A stretch of DNA of 47,638 nt from Acidobacteriota bacterium. GTDB lineage: Bacteria > Acidobacteriota > Thermoanaerobaculia > Thermoanaerobaculales > Sulfomarinibacteraceae. Below, one piece after another: positions 11,461 to 21,104 of the stretch (its first letter is position 1; every line of letters begins with the position of its first letter). Position numbers and translations under genes: made by a program. The stretch lies in assembly GCA_022340775.1 (NCBI GenBank), contig JAJDNH010000057.1, positions 1 to 47,638 on the forward strand. Reading direction: 5' to 3'. A model generated the notes under the pieces. It was given only the letters and a program-made list of their open reading frames with translations, did no database searches and was not told the origin of the DNA.

Positions 11461-12426
11461 TCACGCCTGCCTCCCGCTGGTAGACGTGCTGATGACCATT
11501 CGCGGACGTAGAACCACGGTCCTGCCGCGGGCAAGCACGTTGACGACACCGCCGATGCCAAGGAGGCCGCCGGTGTGCCCGTGGACAGACACCAGGTCCT
11601 CCTGGGCAACTACGCCGGCGTCCTGCCGGAGCACGATCACTTCGCCGCCGTGGTTGAACCGGTCCTCGGCGCCGGGGTTCAGCGTAATGCGGGGGTAGGG
11701 CAGCTGGATCTCCGGCAATGGCACCCACGCCCGACCCTCGACGATCTCCCTCGGATCAGACGTCGCTTCCAGTTCCGGCTGGGAGACGGCAGTGGTCCGA
11801 TCGTAGGGACCGATGCACAGGCGCTCGAGGTGTACGAGATGTCCGCCGCAGCCGAGGCGGCGGCCCAGATCGTTGGCCAGCGAGCGGACATAGAAGCCGG
11901 AGGACGTTCGCACCGTGAATCTCAGTACGTCCGCCCCCTCGAGCTCGAGCCGGAGCTCGTGAACGGTGACCCGCTTGGGGTCAACCTGCACCTCGTGGCC
12001 GCTGCGGGCAAGCTCATACAGTCTCTTGCCGTCCACCTTCTTGGCCGAAAAGGGAGGAGGCACCTGGTCGATCTCGCCGCTGAAGGCCGCCTCGAGCTCC
12101 CTCAGGCGGTCGTCTCGCAGCTCGGGCACGGGGCCGCTCGGCTCGGTCGGTGCTCCCTCGACGTCGTAAGTGGTGGTCGACTGTCCGAGACGGATAACGC
12201 CGGCGTAGGTCTTGTCCCAGGACAAGAGGTACTGCTGTAGCCGGGTTGCCTGGCCGATGCACAGCAGCAGCATGCCTTCGGCCATCGGATCGAGGGTGCC
12301 AGTGTGGCCGATACGGCGTTCATGGAGCGCCTTGCGGGCGATGTCGACGATGTCGTGGGAGGTCGGCCCGGCGGCCTTGAGGACCGGCAGCAGGCCGTGC
12401 CAGCGAGAGGGACGGCGGCGGCTCAT
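11461..12426 (-). CDS. truB: tRNA pseudouridine(55) synthase TruB
   Basis: GLLPVLKAAGPTSHDIVDIARKAL...RIGHTGTLDPMAEGMLLLCIGQATRL; start at ATGA overlap with the nrnA-like stop. Confidence 0.95.
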   Translation of the reverse strand: MSRRRPSRWHGLLPVLKAAGPTSHDIVDIARKALHERRIGHTGTLDPMAEGMLLLCIGQATRLQQYLLSWDKTYAGVIRLGQSTTTYDVEGAPTEPSGPVPELRDDRLRELEAAFSGEIDQVPPPFSAKKVDGKRLYELARSGHEVQVDPKRVTVHELRLELEGADVLRFTVRTSSGFYVRSLANDLGRRLGCGGHLVHLERLCIGPYDRTTAVSQPELEATSDPREIVEGRAWVPLPEIQLPYPRITLNPGAEDRFNHGGEVIVLRQDAGVVAQEDLVSVHGHTGGLLGIGGVVNVLARGRTVVLRPRMVISTSTSGRQA

Positions 12427-13409
12427 GAGCCGCTCTCCAGCAACGTGCGAAGTCTTGCCAGCACCTCTTGGCGAACTGCGGCAAGCTCGCCGGGAACGGT
12501 GCACCCGGCGGCGTTGGAGTGCCCACCTCCACCGTAGGCCGCGGCAATTGCGCGCACGTCGACGGCGCCTCGCGAGCGCAGGCTGATCCTGACGACTCCG
12601 GGCTCCCACTGCTTGAAGAAAGCGGCGACGATGACGCCTGTGATTGCTCGCGGAACGTTGATCAACCCGTCGGTGTCGGCAGGCGTCGCCTGCGCCCTCG
12701 CGAACGCATCCGCATCGACCGACAGCGAGGCGACACGGCCGTCTTCCGTGATCTGGAGGGTACGCAGAGCCTCGCCGAGCAGCCGAACCGAGGCTGCGCT
12801 GCGCCGCTGGTGCACCCACTCCGCCACTTGCTCTGGACGTGCACCGGCCTCGACCAACTCGGCGGCGGCCAGGAATGCGCGCGGGGTGGCGTTGCTGTAG
12901 CGGAAGTCGCCGGTGTCGGTGCTGAGCGCGACGTACATTGCGGTTGCGGCTTGGGCGCTCGGCTCGACGCCGGCTGCGCGGTACATTCGAAGCACCATCT
13001 CGCCGACCGCCGGAGCGCTCTCGTCGAGGTAGTTGAGCTCGCCATAGCGGTCGTTGGCGGCGTGATGATCAATGTTGAGGATCGGCAGTGCGTCGAGGCC
13101 GTCGAAACCCGGTCGGTCGAGGCCCGGACACTCCAACGTCACTACAAGATCGAAGCCTTTGGGGAAGTCCTCCGGCGTTGTCGGTGCGACGCAAACGACC
13201 TCTGCGCCAGGCATCTCGGCGATTCCCGCCGGTGCGGGATCGCGGTTGACGATGACGGTGTCGGTGCCGAACGCAGCCGCCAGCTCGGCGAGCGCGAGCT
13301 CGGAGCCGAGGGCATCGCCGTCCGGGCTCATGTGCGACGTTACCAGGGCTCGCCGGGCGTCGGCGAGGCAACGAACCGCTTCCGCGGCATCGGTCGAGGC
13401 CCCCGTCAT
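12423..13409 (-). CDS. nrnA: DHH/DHHA1 phosphoesterase (NrnA-like nanoRNase/pAp phosphatase)
   Basis: SHMSPDGDALGSELAL, NIDHHAANDRYG (DHH), GGGGHSNAAGC C-terminal DHHA1 motif. Confidence 0.9.
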   Translation of the reverse strand: MTGASTDAAEAVRCLADARRALVTSHMSPDGDALGSELALAELAAAFGTDTVIVNRDPAPAGIAEMPGAEVVCVAPTTPEDFPKGFDLVVTLECPGLDRPGFDGLDALPILNIDHHAANDRYGELNYLDESAPAVGEMVLRMYRAAGVEPSAQAATAMYVALSTDTGDFRYSNATPRAFLAAAELVEAGARPEQVAEWVHQRRSAASVRLLGEALRTLQITEDGRVASLSVDADAFARAQATPADTDGLINVPRAITGVIVAAFFKQWEPGVVRISLRSRGAVDVRAIAAAYGGGGHSNAAGCTVPGELAAVRQEVLARLRTLLESGS

Positions 13410-13807
13410 TCGTCGCCCTCAGGCTGTTCATCGTCCTGGGGAGGAGGGATGAGGCCTTCGTGTCGCAGCCGCTCCAGCACCCTCTCCATGTGGTCTCCGT
13501 ACTCGTACGACGTGTCGCGCAGGAACTTGAGCTCGGGTAGAACCCGCAGCCGCATGCGATGGCCGAGCTCGCGGCGCAGAAACGAGGCCGCGGCGGCAAA
13601 GCCGTCGGCCGCTTGCCGCTCCCGCTCCGCATCGCCGATGACGGAGAAGTACACCGACGAGTGGGAGCGGTCCGCCGACAGCTTGACACCCGAGATCGTC
13701 ACCGCTTCCAGGCGCGGGTCCTTGACCTCACGCAGCAGCAGCTCCGCCAGCACGGAGCGAATCGACTCCTCCAGACGGGCGTTGCGGTCGCGGCTTGAGC
13801 GTGTCAT
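13406..13807 (-). CDS. rbfA: Ribosome-binding factor A
   Basis: SRDRNARLEESIRSVLAELLLREVKDPRLEAVTISGVKLSADRSHSSVYFSVIGD; synteny with infB/truB. Confidence 0.9.
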   Translation of the reverse strand: MTRSSRDRNARLEESIRSVLAELLLREVKDPRLEAVTISGVKLSADRSHSSVYFSVIGDAERERQAADGFAAAASFLRRELGHRMRLRVLPELKFLRDTSYEYGDHMERVLERLRHEGLIPPPQDDEQPEGDE

Positions 13808-13827
13808 TGTCTTCTCCGATCCGGGCC

Positions 13828-14133
13828 TTACAGCTGGTGGACGCCTATCTCCCAGCCCAGGATGGGGCCGTCCCAGATCTCGTCGATGGTGTTGCGCACT
13901 CTCTGCAGCCGTGCCTCGACGTCGACCGGGTCGGTCGACATCGCGCAGAATGCCAGTCCGGAACGTTGATAGAGGTCCTGGTGGTCGGCCTCCACCGCCA
14001 GCACCTGGTGGCGGCTGCGAACGCGCTCCACCAGGCGGCGCGTCACGCTCCGCTTGGCCTTCAGGCTGCGTGCCTCGGGGATGTGGATCTCGAGACGCGC
14101 CACACCTACAAAGAGCTTTCCGTCCTTGACCAT
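13828..14133 (-). CDS. DUF503 domain-containing protein (YlxP-like)
   Basis: VGVARLEIHIPEARSLKAKRSVTRRLVERVRSRHQVLAVEADHQDLYQRSGLAF; position infB-ylxP-rbfA. Confidence 0.88.
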   Translation of the reverse strand: MVKDGKLFVGVARLEIHIPEARSLKAKRSVTRRLVERVRSRHQVLAVEADHQDLYQRSGLAFCAMSTDPVDVEARLQRVRNTIDEIWDGPILGWEIGVHQL

Positions 14134-14140
14134 CGCGTCA

Positions 14141-16948
14141 TCACAGCTCCGGTGCCACCTCGATCAGCTTGTAGGCCTCGATGATGTCGCCGACCTTGAT
14201 GTCCTGGTACCGCTCCAGGCCGATTCCGCATTCGAAGCCTTGGCGGACCTCGGAGGCATCCTCCTTGAACCGCCTCAGGGAGGCGATCGTGCCTTCGTAG
14301 ACCACGACGTTGTCCCGCAGCAGGCGCACCTTCGCGCTTCTCGGCACCACGCCTTCTGTGACATGACAGCCGGCAATGGCGCCGATCTTCGGGACCCGGA
14401 ATATCTCGCGCACCTCTGCCTGCCCCAGGTCCTCTTCCTTGAACTCCGGCTCCAGCAACCCGACCATGGCCTTCTTGATGTCCTCGATCAGGTTGTAGAT
14501 CACGGTGTAGAGCCGAATGTCGACCTGCTCCTCGTCGGCCAGGTTCCTGGCGGTCCGCTCGGGCCGGACGTTGAAACCGATGATGATGGCGTTCGAGGCG
14601 GACGCCAGCATGACGTCGTTGGTGGTGACGGCGCCCACCGACCCGTGTAGCACGTTGATCTTGACCTTGTCCGTCGACAGGTTGCCCAGGGTGTCGCGCA
14701 GGACCTCGACCGACCCCTGCACATCCGCCTTGACGACGATGTGGAGCTCCTTGATCTCGTCTGCAGCGATCTGATCGAAGAGGTTCTCCAGCGACACCTT
14801 GCGAGTCGCCATGAGGGCGTCCTCTTTCTCCCGCTGGCTCCGGTACGATGCCACCTCGAGCGCGCGTTCCTCGTTCTCGACGACCTGCATCAGGTCGCCG
14901 GCTCCCGGCACGTCGTCGAAACCCGTGACCTCCACCGGGTCGGTGGGGCCGGCCTCGTCGACGCGAGAGCCGAGGTCGTTGGTGAGCGCGCGGACGCGTC
15001 CCCAGGTCGACCCGCAGAAGAAGTAGTCGCCGACCGCCAGCGTGCCTTGCTGCACGAGAACGGTGGCCACGATGCCGCGTCCCTTTTCCTTCTGTGCCTC
15101 GAGCACGACGCCACGCGCTGCGCCTTCACGGGTCGCCTTGAGATCCTTCATCTCGGCAACCAGCAAGATCATGTCGAGAAGGTCGTCGATGCCGGTGTGC
15201 TTTTTGGCCGATACTTCGACCGAGGGCACCTCGCCGCCCCAATCCTCGACCAGAACCTCCTGCTCGGCGAGGGCCTGCTTCACGCGGTCTGGGTTGGCGT
15301 TGGCCTTGTCGATCTTGTTGATGGCGACGATCAGCGGCACGTTGGCAGCGCGGGCGTGGTTGATCGCTTCGATCGTCTGTGGCATGACGCCGTCATCGGC
15401 CGCCACGACCAGCACTACGATGTCCGTGACATGGGCGCCGCGGGCGCGCATCTGGGTGAACGCCTCGTGGCCGGGTGTGTCGATGAACACGACCGACCGG
15501 TCCCCCGGCGCCGTGATCCGTGACGCCCCGATGTGCTGGGTGATGCCACCGGCCTCCTGCTCGGCAACGCGGCTCGAGCGGATGGCGTCGAGCAGCGAGG
15601 TCTTGCCGTGGTCGACGTGACCCATCACGGTCACGACCGGTGGCCGCGGAACGGTCGGTCCGGCCATCTCTTCGGCTTCCTCGCGCTCGTACTCGATCAG
15701 CTCCTCGACCGAGGCGACCATCGCCTCGACCTCAAGATCGGCGCACACCTGCTCGGCCAGCTCGTGCGGCAGCGACTGGTTCGTCGTCACCATCACGCCG
15801 CGCTGGATGAGTAACCCCAGGAGGTCCTTGACGGTGATGTTGAGCTTGTCCGCAAGCTCCTTTGGGGTCACCATTTCCGACAGGATGATTGGGCCTTCCG
15901 GCCGCTCGCCTTCTTTGAACTGGACCGTGCGGCGCGGCTGCGGCGGCGCCGGAGCGGTGTCCTCGCGCTGCCGACGCTTGCGCTTCTTTGTCGGCCGGGC
16001 TCCCGGGCCGGGCCGGCGACCCGGCCGGGCCGAAGGCGTTGCCGCCTCCTGCTGAGTCTTGAGCTTCTGCTCCTCGAACTTGTTGAGCAGCTCACGGATC
16101 TCGCGGGCGTCGGCTGCCGCCTTGGCCTTGCGGCTGGTACCGGCGGCCTTGCGCGCTGACCGAGCCCTCTTCTCTGCCGTGCGCTGGGCCTTCAGGCGTT
16201 CCTTGATCTCGTCGGGCGAGAGCTCTCTCAGGCCCTGCTCGAGCGGCGTGTGGGCCTTGCGAGCCCGCACTCTCTGCGGTTCCTCGGGTGCTTCGGCGCG
16301 GGCGGCGGTCAGCTCCTCTTCCGAGATCTCCACCTCCGGCTTCACGGCCGCTTCTTCGTCCTCTTCCTCTTCTTCCTCGGGCTCCGGAGCCTTGGCGGCT
16401 TTGGCAGCCTTGGTTCCCTTGTGCGGCTTCTTCGCCTTGGCAGGGGCAGGGGTCGTCGGCTCGGTAGCCGTCTCGGCCTCGGCGATCTCCTCCTGCGGTT
16501 GTTCGGAAGCCTGTGCCTCCTCGAGCACGGTTTCCTCGACGACAGACTCCTCCAGCTCCTCGAGGGCCTCTGCTGCCCCAGCAGTTGCCTGGGTGGCAAG
16601 CTCGGTGTCGGCCGGCTCCTCGGCCTCTGCCGCCGTGCCGCGCCCTCCGACCTCCTCGATCTCCCTCTCGGTCTTGATGATCTTCCGTCGCTTGCGCCTC
16701 GCCAGTCGGTCGCGGGCACTGGTGCTGCCGGCCTCTTCCTCGCTGGTGTCGCGGCGCACGATGACTTCACGTGGCCGTTTCTGCAGGGTTTCGCCGGTGA
16801 TGATCGCCCGTACGGTCCCGAGATCGAGGATGTCTTCCTCGCCGCTCACACTGACCCCGATCGACCGCAGCTTGAAAATGAGCTCGGTCGGGGTGATCCC
16901 CATCGTCTGCGCGAGGTCGACAACTCGAAGCTGTTGCACCATTTCCAC
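14141..16948 (-). CDS. infB: Translation initiation factor IF-2
   Basis: [43 protein letters not shown]2_N domain; long Glu/Ala-rich linker. Confidence 0.97.
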   Translation of the reverse strand: MEMVQQLRVVDLAQTMGITPTELIFKLRSIGVSVSGEEDILDLGTVRAIITGETLQKRPREVIVRRDTSEEEAGSTSARDRLARRKRRKIIKTEREIEEVGGRGTAAEAEEPADTELATQATAGAAEALEELEESVVEETVLEEAQASEQPQEEIAEAETATEPTTPAPAKAKKPHKGTKAAKAAKAPEPEEEEEEDEEAAVKPEVEISEEELTAARAEAPEEPQRVRARKAHTPLEQGLRELSPDEIKERLKAQRTAEKRARSARKAAGTSRKAKAAADAREIRELLNKFEEQKLKTQQEAATPSARPGRRPGPGARPTKKRKRRQREDTAPAPPQPRRTVQFKEGERPEGPIILSEMVTPKELADKLNITVKDLLGLLIQRGVMVTTNQSLPHELAEQVCADLEVEAMVASVEELIEYEREEAEEMAGPTVPRPPVVTVMGHVDHGKTSLLDAIRSSRVAEQEAGGITQHIGASRITAPGDRSVVFIDTPGHEAFTQMRARGAHVTDIVVLVVAADDGVMPQTIEAINHARAANVPLIVAINKIDKANANPDRVKQALAEQEVLVEDWGGEVPSVEVSAKKHTGIDDLLDMILLVAEMKDLKATREGAARGVVLEAQKEKGRGIVATVLVQQGTLAVGDYFFCGSTWGRVRALTNDLGSRVDEAGPTDPVEVTGFDDVPGAGDLMQVVENEERALEVASYRSQREKEDALMATRKVSLENLFDQIAADEIKELHIVVKADVQGSVEVLRDTLGNLSTDKVKINVLHGSVGAVTTNDVMLASASNAIIIGFNVRPERTARNLADEEQVDIRLYTVIYNLIEDIKKAMVGLLEPEFKEEDLGQAEVREIFRVPKIGAIAGCHVTEGVVPRSAKVRLLRDNVVVYEGTIASLRRFKEDASEVRQGFECGIGLERYQDIKVGDIIEAYKLIEVAPEL

Positions 16949-18394
16949 TTACTCCTCCGCAGATCCCTGCTCGGCCGCCTCGGCAAGGGCCGCGTCGAGA
17001 GCCTGCTGCGCCATGTCGAGAAGCTTTTGAGCCGTCACTGGCCCGATTCCCGGGATGTTGGACAGCTCCTCGACGGTGCGCGACAGAACATCTTTCACGG
17101 TGTGAATCCCGTGGTCCTCGAGCCTCTCGCGCAGGCGGTCCGTCAGCGCGGGAAGCTCCTCAAGCGGGATGAGCTGGTCGTAGTCGTCCTCCGGGGCGGG
17201 CGCTTCGACTGCGGGCAGCTCTTCCTCGTCCGTAACGCCCTCCATCTCGCGCAGCATGGCGGCCAGGGCCGAGGCGAGCTCGTCCTTGACCGCGTCCTCG
17301 CTCTTGATCTCGATCCGGCAGTTGAGGAGCTTGGAGGCCAAGCGGACGTTCTGGCCGCGCTTGCCGATCGCGAGCGACAGCTGCTCGCTGCCCACGATCA
17401 CGTCGAGGACGGTGTCCATCTTCTCCTCGTAAACCTGTTGCTCGTTCTCGTCGAGGACAGGGTTGCCTTCCTCGTCGCGAAGCGGGATCGTGATTGGCTC
17501 CTCTCGGACTGCAACCCGGTTGATCTTGGCCGGCGCGAGCGCGTTCTGGGCGAAGGTCACAAGATCGCTCGACCACGGGATGATGTCGATCTTCTCGCCC
17601 TTCAGCTCACGGGTGATGGCCTGCACACGCGAGCCCTTGAGGCCGACGCAGGCGCCGACTGGATCCACGTCACGGTCGCGCGAGAACACCGCCACTTTGG
17701 CGCGCTCGCCGGCCTCGCGCACGCAGACCTTGATGATCACGGTGCCGTCGTAGATCTCGGGAACCTCCATCTCGAGCAGCTTCTCGAGCAACATCGGATG
17801 GGTGCGCGAAAGCACGATTTGCGGCCGGCTTGCGTCCATCGTGACGTCCACTACGACCGCGCGGATGCGGTCCCCCTGGCCGTAGCGCTCGTGGCGTACC
17901 TGGTGGCTGCGTGGAATGATGCCCTCGGTGTCGCCCAGCTCCACAATGAGGTTGCCGCGGTCCATACGCTTGACGATGCCGTTCAGCATCTCGCCGACGC
18001 GCTCGGAGTAGTTGCGATAGACGACGGCCCGCTCCGCCTCGCGGACCCTCTGGAAAAGCACCTGACGGGCCGACTGAGCGGCAATCCGGCCCAGTTGCGA
18101 GGTGTCGAGAGGCCACCGGAGCTCGCCGCCGATCTCGACATTGGGGTCGGTCTTGCGGGCTTCTTCCAGCGTCATCTCGATCTCGGGGTCCTCGACCTCC
18201 TCGACAACGGCCCGGGTCCGCCAGCAGGTGACCTCGCCCGTCACCTCGTCGATCTCCGTCCGCACGCTCCGTTCCTTGTAGTGCTTGCGGGCCGCCGACG
18301 AGATGGCCTCGGCCACCGCGTCCAGGAGCTTCTCGGGCTCGATGTCGCGCTCCACCGCTACCTGGCGGATCAGCGTGTTGATGTCGAGCTTCAT
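16949..18394 (-). CDS. nusA: Transcription termination/antitermination protein NusA
   Basis: NusA N-domain, S1, KH domains (ACVGLKGSRVQAITRELKGEKIDIIPWSSD; IGKRGQNVRLASKLL), C-terminal HhH region. Confidence 0.96.
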   Translation of the reverse strand: MKLDINTLIRQVAVERDIEPEKLLDAVAEAISSAARKHYKERSVRTEIDEVTGEVTCWRTRAVVEEVEDPEIEMTLEEARKTDPNVEIGGELRWPLDTSQLGRIAAQSARQVLFQRVREAERAVVYRNYSERVGEMLNGIVKRMDRGNLIVELGDTEGIIPRSHQVRHERYGQGDRIRAVVVDVTMDASRPQIVLSRTHPMLLEKLLEMEVPEIYDGTVIIKVCVREAGERAKVAVFSRDRDVDPVGACVGLKGSRVQAITRELKGEKIDIIPWSSDLVTFAQNALAPAKINRVAVREEPITIPLRDEEGNPVLDENEQQVYEEKMDTVLDVIVGSEQLSLAIGKRGQNVRLASKLLNCRIEIKSEDAVKDELASALAAMLREMEGVTDEEELPAVEAPAPEDDYDQLIPLEELPALTDRLRERLEDHGIHTVKDVLSRTVEELSNIPGIGPVTAQKLLDMAQQALDAALAEAAEQGSAEE

Positions 18395-18879
18395 GGGCGG
18401 TACTTCCTTTTGCTGGTCAAGGCCTTCCAGTCGACCTGGAGGCGTGTTTCGAAGACATGATCGAAGGGCAGCTCAATGGTCTCTCCGGACTGGTCGAGGA
18501 GGCGGACGAGGCCGTTCTCGAGCCCGAGCAACTGGCCCGAGGCGGACCGTACCTCCCGGTACTCGGGCCGCATCCGCACCTTCACGTTGCTGCCCGCAAA
18601 CCGGTGGTAATCGCCTTCGGAGTAGAGCTTCCTCTCCAGGCCCGGCGAGGAGACCTCCAGCGTGTAATGATGGGCGATGGGGTCTTCAACGTCGAGTAGA
18701 GCCGACGCCTGCCGTGAGACAAAGGCACACTGGTCCAGGTTGACGCCCGCGGGGCCGTCGATGACGAGGCGCAGCACGGTCTTGGGGCCGCTCCCCACGA
18801 CCTCGACATCGAGGAGCTGAAGCCCTTCGCCCTCGACCAGAGACAGAAGCTGTTCTCGCAAGCTCGGTTCGACCTTCAT
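18391..18879 (-). CDS. rimP: Ribosome maturation factor RimP
   Basis: VVGSGPKTVLRLVIDGPAGVNLDQCAFVSRQASALLDVEDPIAHHYTLEVSSPGLERKL; 4-nt overlap with nusA. Confidence 0.94.
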   Translation of the reverse strand: MKVEPSLREQLLSLVEGEGLQLLDVEVVGSGPKTVLRLVIDGPAGVNLDQCAFVSRQASALLDVEDPIAHHYTLEVSSPGLERKLYSEGDYHRFAGSNVKVRMRPEYREVRSASGQLLGLENGLVRLLDQSGETIELPFDHVFETRLQVDWKALTSKRKYRP

Positions 18880-18896
18880 TCCCTCTCCGCTGCGTT

Positions 18897-18923
18897 AAAA
18901 AAAGTGGGCCACCGGCCCACTTT
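18897..18923 (-). terminator. Intrinsic terminator/attenuator in the rimP-nusA-infB leader
   Basis: Minus strand AAAGTGGGCC-GGT-GGCCCACTTTTTTT: perfect 10-bp stem, 3-nt loop, 7-T tract; ends 17 nt before the rimP ATG (18879). Confidence 0.8.
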
Positions 18924-18943
18924 CTCTCGAAAGCAGCGCCGAC

Positions 18944-18972
18944 TGTATAGCACACGCCGGGCCTCGGCGCAA
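18944..18972 (-). promoter_or_regulatory. Candidate promoter of the rimP operon
   Basis: Minus strand TTGCGC-N17-TATACA; would give a ~58-nt leader consisting mainly of the hairpin at 18897..18923. Confidence 0.4.
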
Positions 18973-19014
18973 CCTCGAGCCGGCTCTCCGAACCTGCTGT
19001 AGACTTCTGAAGCG

Positions 19015-20142
19015 ATGTGGGTTGAGGTGGAGATTGCGAAGCATGGCGGGGCGCTCAGCTTCCACGACTTCATGGAGCTCGCTCTGTACCATCCGCGGCA
19101 CGGCTACTACAGCTCGAGCCGTCCGCGGTACGGTCGGGGAGGCGACTATCTGACGGCGCCGACCGCCTCCGCCTGGTACGCGGCCGTCCACCGTCACTGG
19201 CTCATCCGGCTGGCCGCGGTCCTCGGCCCGCTGACCGTGGTGGACGTCGCTTCCGGGGACGGATCCTACCTAGCCGGCCTGTTGGAACGCGAGACGGCGA
19301 GCTTCCTGGATCGTGCGGTGTCGGTGGAGCGATCCGATGCGCTGCGTGCCGTACAGGACGAGCGGTTCGCGGGTGCTGCCGAGGTTGTCCCCTCACTGCA
19401 GGAGGCGTTGCCGCCGAAGAGCGCGGCCGTGCTGCACCTGTCGGAGCTGTACGACGCGATGCCGGTTCACCGCGTCGTGCAACGGGACGACGGCCTCAGC
19501 GAAATGTGGGTTGCCGCCGGGGACGGGAACCTGGTGTGGCAGGAGCGGGCGGCGCGCCCGGAGCTTGGTGACTACCTGCGCCGGCATGGGGTGAGCCTGG
19601 AGAGCGGTCAGATCGCCGAGATCGACCTTCACGCGTGCAGCTTTCACCGACGGCTGCTGCGCTGGGCGGGGGTTCGTGCCGCGGTCCTCACGCTCGACTA
19701 CGGTTACCCGGCCGGACGCCTGTACGACTCTCGCGGGCGCCGTTCGGGCTCACTGGCCTGCTACCGGGAGCACCGGCTGACACGGGATCCGCTTGCCGTT
19801 CCTGGCGAGCAGGATCTCACGGCCCACGTCAACTGGGATGACCTGCGGCACGCAGCCGAGGCGGAGGGCTGGCATGAGGTCGGTCTCTACCCGCTGGCCG
19901 AGCTGCTTGTCCGTGCCGGTCTTACCGAGGTGGTCGAGGAGTGTGGTCTCGGGCTCGCGGCCGAGATCGACGGTGCGACCTACCGCAATCGGCAGGAGAT
20001 CAAGCGGTTGCTCGACCCGGACGGCATGGGCTCGGATCTCAAGGTGCTCGTGCAGGCTGGTCCGGAGGTAGCCGAACTCGTAGCGGAGTCGTTGGGGAAC
20101 CCCGTGCCCCCGCCCTCCCGGGAAGCAGGGAGTGAGGAGTGA
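19015..20142 (+). CDS. SAM-dependent methyltransferase, MidA/NDUFAF7 family
   Basis: GGALSFHDFMELALYHPRHGYYSS..., GGDYLTAPTASAWYAAV, and C-terminal TAHVNWDDLRHAAEAEGW. Confidence 0.85.
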   Translation: MWVEVEIAKHGGALSFHDFMELALYHPRHGYYSSSRPRYGRGGDYLTAPTASAWYAAVHRHWLIRLAAVLGPLTVVDVASGDGSYLAGLLERETASFLDRAVSVERSDALRAVQDERFAGAAEVVPSLQEALPPKSAAVLHLSELYDAMPVHRVVQRDDGLSEMWVAAGDGNLVWQERAARPELGDYLRRHGVSLESGQIAEIDLHACSFHRRLLRWAGVRAAVLTLDYGYPAGRLYDSRGRRSGSLACYREHRLTRDPLAVPGEQDLTAHVNWDDLRHAAEAEGWHEVGLYPLAELLVRAGLTEVVEECGLGLAAEIDGATYRNRQEIKRLLDPDGMGSDLKVLVQAGPEVAELVAESLGNPVPPPSREAGSEE

Positions 20143-20164
20143 AGAGCTGGGGAGTCCCTGCCGC

Positions 20165-20272
20165 GGCAGATCCGCGGCCTGTGGCCGCACCCCTCGGGGA
20201 CCGTCAGTCCGTCCTCGAGGCAAGCCCCGGTCCGTCCTGCCGGCCCCGAGGGGCCGCTCCGCTCGGATCTGC
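20165..20272. repeat. 108-nt direct repeat, copy 1
   Basis: ggcagatccgcggcctgtggccgc...cgctccgctcggatctgc; ungapped match to 20724..20831 with 10 mismatches by hand count. Confidence 0.9.
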
Positions 20273-20723
20273 TTCCAGGGTGCTCTGAGAGGGGAGTGAG
20301 CCCCCCACCCTTTTGAGAGAAGAGGGATCGCGCAGGAGCGCCCTCTCGCACCCCGCGGCTGCGCTCACTTCGTCGGCACGACCACGAGGTCAGTGCACTC
20401 CTCGCTCGCTGGCGGCGAGGCACGAGGAGAACGTTCTGCGCGATCCTGCTAGCACAGGCGTGCCGTGATCGCATGTCCCGTGCGGGCTTCGCCCGCCGCC
20501 CGCTGCGCGGGCCGGCGGGGCAGGAACGAACCGGCGCGTTGGCTCGTGGCTGCACCCGCCGAGGACGCCGGGGAGCCTGTGCTCGGAGGCCTACCCTCCG
20601 AGGCCTCCGGGCCAAGCCTCCTGCGCCCGGTCCCCCCGCCGCCCGCTGCGGGATGGCCGCTCGCCTCCTTCCGCTCCGCCCCCGCCCCACCGCGGGACCG
20701 TCTCTGGTGAGGCATCCGGGAAT

Positions 20724-20831
20724 GGCAGATCCGCGGCCTGCGGCCGCGCCCCTCGGGGGCCGTCAGTCCGTCCTCGAGGCAAGCCTCGGTCCGTCCTGCC
20801 GACCCCTAGGGCTCGCTCGGTTCGGATCTGC
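20724..20831. repeat. 108-nt direct repeat, copy 2
   Basis: ggcagatccgcggcctgcggccgc...ggttcggatctgc(c); begins GGCAGATCCG and ends CGGATCTGCC (10-bp inverted ends). Confidence 0.9.
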
Positions 20832-20934
20832 CTCCTGAGTCGCTCGAGGGAAGGAAGAACGAGTCGTAGCGATTCAGAGTTTTGAGAGGCCCGGGCGGAG
20901 AGCCTGTTTGTACCCGTGTTGGCAATTCTCAGGC

Positions 20935-21091
20935 CCGGGTTAGCCAGGCGCGATGGTAGCGAGAGCGGCGAGACGGTTGTCGGGGCTGGGATCTGAGCGT
21001 CGAGCTGCCGGAGGCAGACTTTCTGTCTGTTGAGGACAGCGAGACGTGAAGAGCACGGCCCTGGCTGGCGTATCGTCGCTCGCAGTAGATT
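20935..21091 (+). repeat. 157-nt interspersed repeat, uninterrupted copy A
   Basis: Matches 37002..37054 + 37331..37434 without gaps; flanked by AGGCCCGGG (20931..20939) and CCCGGGCCT (21094..21102). Confidence 0.88.
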
Positions 21092-21104
21092 AGCCCGGGC
21101 CTCC

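Noticed and set aside
12468-14129. 553-aa plus-strand ORF across nrnA, rbfA and DUF503
   Set aside because: Low-complexity Arg/Ser/Gly-rich translation spanning three recognisable minus-strand genes; no domain signal.
16250-16720. Trinucleotide-rich low-complexity stretch in infB
   Set aside because: Encodes the ordinary Glu/Ala/Lys-rich linker of bacterial IF-2; not a separate repeat element.
20465-20838. ORFs of 81-121 aa in the repeat-rich midA-kinase intergenic region (and 19980..20715 on minus)
   Set aside because: Pro/Arg/Ala-rich translations from GC-rich repeats and hairpins in several overlapping frames; no frame stands out.
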